Origin: Holosporales bacterium
GTDB taxonomy: Bacteria > Pseudomonadota > Alphaproteobacteria > UBA3830 > JAIRMZ01
NCBI GenBank assembly: GCA_031273665.1
Contig: JAISRK010000051.1
Span: forward strand, 1 to 9,513
Reading direction: 5' to 3'
DNA length: 9,513 bases
Shown: positions 6,598 through 9,513 of the stretch, piece after piece
Layout of the letters: every line of letters starts with the position of its first letter
Numbering within the stretch: position 1 is the first letter of the stretch
The notes under the pieces: model-generated
What the model saw: the letters and a program-made list of their open reading frames with translations, nothing else
Databases searched by the model: none
Told to the model about the DNA's origin: nothing
Translations under genes and position numbers: made by a program

Positions 6598-6972
6598 ATG
6601 GCAAAAATTCTCCTCGTAGAGGATAACGAATTGAATCGCGATATGCTCTCCCGACGCCTAGAGCGCAAGGGGTTTGATGTCGTTGTCGCCGTCGATGGGC
6701 AGGAAGGCCTCGATCTTGCCACAAGCGCCATGCCCGACCTTATCTTGATGGATTTAGACCTACCAGTTATCGACGGTTTGGAAGCCATTAAGCGCCTTAA
6801 AGCCAACCCCAGAATGAAGCATATCCCTATTATCGCGCTTACAGCACACGCGTTAGCAGCAGACCGAGCCAAAGCGATGAAAGCGGGCAGCGATGATTAT
6901 GATACGAAACCCATAGAATTCACGCGACTGACTGGAAAAATAGATGCACTGTTAAGCAAGGGGAAATCGTGA
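6598..6972 (+). CDS. Single-domain response regulator (REC only, DivK-like)
   Basis: The 124-residue protein is a complete receiver domain with no output domain. The acidic pocket is E8-D9, the phospho-acceptor is D52 in LILMDLDLP (48-56), and the switch Thr82 (ALTAHAL) and Lys104 (DTKP) are present. It resembles DivK, and more closely the stand-alone receivers of Rhodospirillales and cyanobacteria that end in DDYDTKP. A longer frame starts at 6568, but the ATG at 6598 has GAGG (6587-6590) 7 nt upstream and begins exactly at the receiver fold. The next gene's GTG overlaps its stop (GTGA), so the two are translationally coupled. It probably exchanges phosphoryl groups with that neighbour or with a kinase elsewhere; calling it DivK by function would overreach. 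Confidence 0.9.
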   Translation: MAKILLVEDNELNRDMLSRRLERKGFDVVVAVDGQEGLDLATSAMPDLILMDLDLPVIDGLEAIKRLKANPRMKHIPIIALTAHALAADRAKAMKAGSDDYDTKPIEFTRLTGKIDALLSKGKS

Positions 6973-7373
6973 CTCTTGCCTCTAACATTCAAAAAGAATT
7001 ACGTCGATCCGTCGATGTTATTGCAAAGGGTACCGATTCTCTCGTCGCATGCGTGAAACAAGGGAAACTTCCCGACACTTATACAAACGATCTACAACAA
7101 ATTAAAAAAGCGATAGAAACGTTGCGCGCTTTTGTCGAAAGGACGACTTCCCCTCCCCCTAATGAAGAATCAGCAGCGGCAGAAAGCTTCGCATCCGCTT
7201 TGCGACACGACATGCGTACACCCATTAATGCTATTCGCGGATACAGCGAAATTATCGCGGAAGAAACGCGGAATGTTGCAGAACCACAAGGGTTTCTCAC
7301 TTCTATCATAGATGCGACAGACGATATCTTAGCGAATATTACCAAGATTACATCTACCGCGTGGAAAGAATAG
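6969..7373 (+). CDS. Stand-alone histidine-kinase phosphoacceptor (HisKA/DHp) protein
   Basis: This 134-residue protein has a predicted helical N-terminal part (1-58), a short Pro/Glu/Ala linker (59-73) and a typical H-box, SFASALRHDMRTPINAIRGY (73-92), with phosphorylatable His80. A second helix (about 105-130) completes a two-helix DHp hairpin. It then ends, without the N, G1 or G2 boxes of a HATPase domain, so it cannot phosphorylate itself and probably relays or removes phosphate. The stop codon at 7371-7373 is followed only by 32 bp and the convergent STAS gene, so no catalytic domain is hidden in a frameshift directly downstream. The GTG start overlaps the response regulator stop by 4 bp and has AGGGGA upstream. 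Identity as an H-box protein is firm; its role is inferred. Confidence 0.82.
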   Translation: MTLASNIQKELRRSVDVIAKGTDSLVACVKQGKLPDTYTNDLQQIKKAIETLRAFVERTTSPPPNEESAAAESFASALRHDMRTPINAIRGYSEIIAEETRNVAEPQGFLTSIIDATDDILANITKITSTAWKE

Positions 7374-7405
7374 AGGCACGACTCTACTGTTTCTTACGCT
7401 TTCTC

Positions 7406-7744
7406 CTAAGCGAATACTTTTTTAGCGTCTTCTACAGTAGTCGTTATTTTAATAATCTTGTCAAATCCACTCATACGGAAGACGTCAAGAATACGTTCCG
7501 CCATACAACACAATACCAGACCCCCACCAGGGCCTTTAAGTTTCTTGCCTGTTATCAGAAACACGCGTAGCCCTGCACTTGAAATGTACTCGATATGCTC
7601 TAGGGAGATAATCAATTTCTTGCAGTGCTCTTTGTCTATAAGGGCAGCTAAAGCTTCTTCAAACGTACGAGAAGAAACTGTATCGATGCGCCCTTTTGGC
7701 TTTAACAGCGTTATACCGTTCTGTTGTTCTCGTTCAAATTCCAT
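7406..7744 (-). CDS. STAS-domain anti-sigma factor antagonist
   Basis: A 112-residue single STAS domain of the SpoIIAA/RsbV type. Such proteins bind an anti-sigma kinase or other partner when unphosphorylated and are released when phosphorylated on a Ser. Here IEYISSAGLRVFL (51-63) is the key loop, and Ser56 aligns with SpoIIAA Ser58. The opening GITLLKPKGRIDTVSS (10-25) and the GGGLVLCCM strand fit the fold. GAGAGGG precedes the ATG. It converges with the H-box gene, leaving 32 bp between stops and no clear hairpin terminator. No serine kinase, PP2C phosphatase or sigma factor is in the window. An extended -10 (TGC TAGACT, minus strand, 7808-7816) may be its promoter, with a poor -35. Confidence 0.9.
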   Translation of the reverse strand: MEFEREQQNGITLLKPKGRIDTVSSRTFEEALAALIDKEHCKKLIISLEHIEYISSAGLRVFLITGKKLKGPGGGLVLCCMAERILDVFRMSGFDKIIKITTTVEDAKKVFA

Positions 7745-8188
7745 CTTTTACCCTCTCGCATCTGAGCAACTCACGAAAAACACTCTGTCATCCCTCGTTA
7801 GCTAGGAGTCTAGCACACATTTTCAGAACAAAACGTTAACGTAACGAGCGTTCATACCTCATAGAAATTCAGTTTTTCCCCATTTAACATGACGGAACAA
7901 TGGGAAGTTCATCGGTAGCCCCCCCAACTTAGAAATGCTCGATACCCCGATGAGAATGCGCAAGAGGGCTACTGAGATCTGATACGTGAGATATATTTTT
8001 GGAAACCTGCTGTATTAAAGAGTAATGCAACTCGTAATTGTCCCATTTTAGGGTGATGAGTACACAAATAGATGTTTTATCTTTCCGTTCCACCCCTCTT
8101 TCGTATGAAAAAACCGCTTTAGTCGAGCGCTTCTTGATCTGTTCGCGGCGCCAGTGGATAAAAAAAGCGCTATTTTCGTAAACATTCA
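7745..8188. other. 444-bp spacer without a supported gene
   Basis: No protein family is visible. The part near 7800 probably holds the STAS promoter: GCTAG/CTAGC arms (7801-7805, 7810-7814) overlap its candidate -10. A 10-bp palindrome ACGTTAACGT lies at 7833-7842, a run of seven C at 7919-7925, and CATCGG/CCGATG arms at 7910-7915 and 7947-7952. The right end, downstream of tRNA-Ser on the minus strand, has a T7 run (minus sense) after AGCGC, a weak termination signal. An open frame on the minus strand (7929-8189) starts inside the tRNA CCA and looks accidental. Confidence 0.5.
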
Positions 8189-8278
8189 TGGCGGATGGGG
8201 TGGGATTCGAACCCACGAAGGAGTTACCCCCTTGCCGGTTTTCAAGACCGGTGCCTTCAACCGCTCGACCACCCATCC
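8189..8278 (-). tRNA. tRNA-Ser (anticodon TGA)
   Basis: A 90-nt class II tRNA. The acceptor GGATGGG pairs with CCCATCC, followed by discriminator G and an encoded CCA. The D arm is GTC/GGC, and the anticodon stem CCGGT/ACCGG carries the loop CTTGAAA with anticodon TGA (plus-strand 8242-8244). The long variable arm has AAGG/CCTT pairing, typical of serine tRNAs. The T arm is GTGGG-TTCGAAT-CCCAC. It reads UCA and, by wobble, UCN codons. It is separated from the upstream transporter by a strong terminator, so it needs its own promoter; TTGAAA (minus strand) about 40 nt upstream is a possible -35 without a good -10. Confidence 0.97.
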
Positions 8279-8342
8279 GATGTAAGGACAGACCTCCTTA
8301 GACCCTACGCTATTTGAGAGATTTTCAAAAGACCAACACAAA

Positions 8343-8378
8343 AAAACCGGCATGTGTGACAGCACACATCCCGGTTTT
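8343..8378 (-). terminator. Intrinsic terminator of the MFS transporter gene
   Basis: AAAACCGG-C-ATGTGTG (8343-8358) pairs with CACACAT-C-CCGGTTTT (8363-8378): a 16-position stem with one C-C mismatch and an ACAG loop. Read on the minus strand, the stem runs into seven T (complement of the A-run 8340-8346), 45 bp after the transporter stop codon. The T-run on the plus side makes it potentially bidirectional. Confidence 0.88.
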
Positions 8379-8422
8379 CATTCAACGGCGAACACGGCGA
8401 GAAAAAAGACTACGCAAGACGT

Positions 8423-9513
8423 CTAATAGTGCTTGCCTTCTTTCCAAATGTACAATCCCACTGCCGTTATGAGGGAACTAGCTACAAATAATGCAGAAGG
8501 CATCGCGATATTGCCTGTCCATTTCACAAGATACGTGGCATACGTCGGCGCGTAAGCACCAAAAGCGGCCATGGCAAAGTTGTGCGCAATGGATACTCCT
8601 ATAAGACGCGTATTTGTCGGGAAAATAGAGCAAATGGTCGCCGGAATCGGCCCATAGTAAATAGAAAAGAGAACGATAAGCCCTAAATGTCCAAACAAAG
8701 CGCACACAGGCCCCGACTGGAACGCCAAGAACAAAGGATAAGCAGCTGCAGCTAACGCCACAGTTGCCAAAAGCATTTGCCTTCTTTTGCCCAAGCGATC
8801 TGACAGCCACCCTCCGCAAAGAATAGCGAGAGAGAACAGAATCATGTTGATCGTCATAATATAGAAGCTCGTTTTCCTCTCGAATCCCAGGATTTCCACG
8901 AAATACGTTGGAAAAAAGACGGAAAGCAAGAAATATCCACAGGCAGTCAGGATATCAATCCATGTCACCAAGATTAGCGCTTTCCAATGATGCTTGATCA
9001 GATTGCGCAATAATGACTGCTCTTTCTTCTTAGGTTGCTTCTTTCGGCTGGCGAGGAATTCCTTCGTCTCTTGCAATTTATTTCTTACATATCGTGCAAT
9101 AAAAACGCCAAAAAAGCTGAGACCAAAAGGAATACGCCATCCCCAGCTCTCTAATTGATCGGCTGTGAGCACAGTTGCCATAAAAGTCGCTGTTATCGCA
9201 CCAATCACGAAACCAAAGACAAGACTGAATGGCGCCCAAGAAGAGAACGTTCCCTTTTTCTCTTGGCTCGAATGCTCATAAAGAAACACTATCGTTCCGG
9301 TGAATCCTCCTCCTAATGCCAATCCTTGCAGAATACGGATCAGGGTAAGCAAAATGCTTGCCCACACACCAATCTGCGCGTACGTCGGCAGCAACGCCAT
9401 AGCAGCAGTAGGAATCGCCATCATGTAAATCGAGATGAGCAGGGCCCTTTTTCTGCCCCAGATATCCCCGATATATCCAAAAAAGATGGCCCCTAAAGGG
9501 CGAGCAATAAGGC
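8423..9513 (-). CDS. MFS transporter, metabolite:H+ symporter (ProP-like) family, 5' end missing
   Basis: The reading frame stays open to the window edge, giving about 363 visible residues; roughly 50-70 N-terminal residues lie outside. An internal ATG at 9424 is not the true start, because the frame upstream encodes ARPLGAIFFGYIGDIWGRKR, the conserved loop 2-3 motif of the MHS family (compare ProP, ShiA, KgtP). IRILQGLALGGGFTG and then SWGWRIPFGLSFFG also fit this family. A second cytoplasmic motif, GGWLSDRLGKRR, marks the C-terminal half. The protein should be a 12-helix inner-membrane symporter for a small metabolite or osmolyte; the substrate cannot be read from sequence. It ends in YIWKEGKHY, followed by a strong terminator. 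Such paralogues are abundant in intracellular alphaproteobacteria. Confidence 0.9.
   Translation of the reverse strand, partial: LIARPLGAIFFGYIGDIWGRKRALLISIYMMAIPTAAMALLPTYAQIGVWASILLTLIRILQGLALGGGFTGTIVFLYEHSSQEKKGTFSSWAPFSLVFGFVIGAITATFMATVLTADQLESWGWRIPFGLSFFGVFIARYVRNKLQETKEFLASRKKQPKKKEQSLLRNLIKHHWKALILVTWIDILTACGYFLLSVFFPTYFVEILGFERKTSFYIMTINMILFSLAILCGGWLSDRLGKRRQMLLATVALAAAAYPLFLAFQSGPVCALFGHLGLIVLFSIYYGPIPATICSIFPTNTRLIGVSIAHNFAMAAFGAYAPTYATYLVKWTGNIAMPSALFVASSLITAVGLYIWKEGKHY

Noticed and set aside
7929..8189. Minus-strand open frame starting in the CCA end of tRNA-Ser (the frame also runs through the tRNA)
   Set aside because: No ribosome site, start within a tRNA, no recognisable protein; a chance frame in a spacer.
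1..9513. CRISPR arrays, insertion sequences, phage genes or toxin-antitoxin pairs
   Set aside because: No regularly spaced direct repeats, transposase motifs or terminal inverted repeats were seen on either strand.

Overview
The window looks like a chromosomal stretch of an alphaproteobacterium of low to moderate GC. The evidence is a heparinase II/III-like protein of the alphaproteobacterial type, a TolQ/TolR pair, a single-domain response regulator of the DivK/cyanobacterial type, and two tRNA genes with encoded CCA ends. The last gene is a metabolite:H+ symporter (ProP-like) transporter, a family often amplified in intracellular alphaproteobacteria such as Rickettsiales and Holosporales. 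A host-associated lineage is therefore possible, but that is inference; nothing here proves the taxon.

Layout. Positions 1-429 hold no gene I can support, only an AT-rich leader with promoter-like hexamers and a 10-bp inverted repeat. Positions 430-3454 carry two overlapping plus-strand genes, a heparinase II/III-like protein and a GT39 (ArnT/PMT-type) membrane glycosyltransferase, probably one envelope-polysaccharide operon. The glycosyltransferase gene contains a run of nine G. Next, behind its own good sigma70-type promoter, is rplI (3532-4053). It is followed by a tRNA-Ala(CGC) gene (4090-4165) and then tolQ-tolR (4240-5468), without tolA, tolB or pal. Convergent to these is trxB (6438-5506, minus).

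Positions 6598-7373 carry a second plus-strand operon: a stand-alone REC-domain response regulator coupled by a 4-bp overlap to a 134-residue protein. That protein has a histidine-kinase H-box but no room for an ATPase domain. Converging on it is a STAS anti-sigma-factor antagonist (7744-7406, minus). Together they look like parts of a signalling module linking a phosphorelay to partner switching; kinase, phosphatase and anti-sigma factor must be elsewhere. After a gene-poor 444-bp spacer comes tRNA-Ser(TGA) (8278-8189, minus). A strong bidirectional terminator follows (8343-8378), then the 3' part of an MHS/ProP-type transporter gene (minus) that runs off the right edge.

The points most worth a second look are the G9 tract, where loss or gain of one G would truncate the glycosyltransferase, the ATPase-less H-box protein with its response regulator and STAS neighbour, and two inverted repeats that abut the Shine-Dalgarno sequences of tolQ and of the response regulator.
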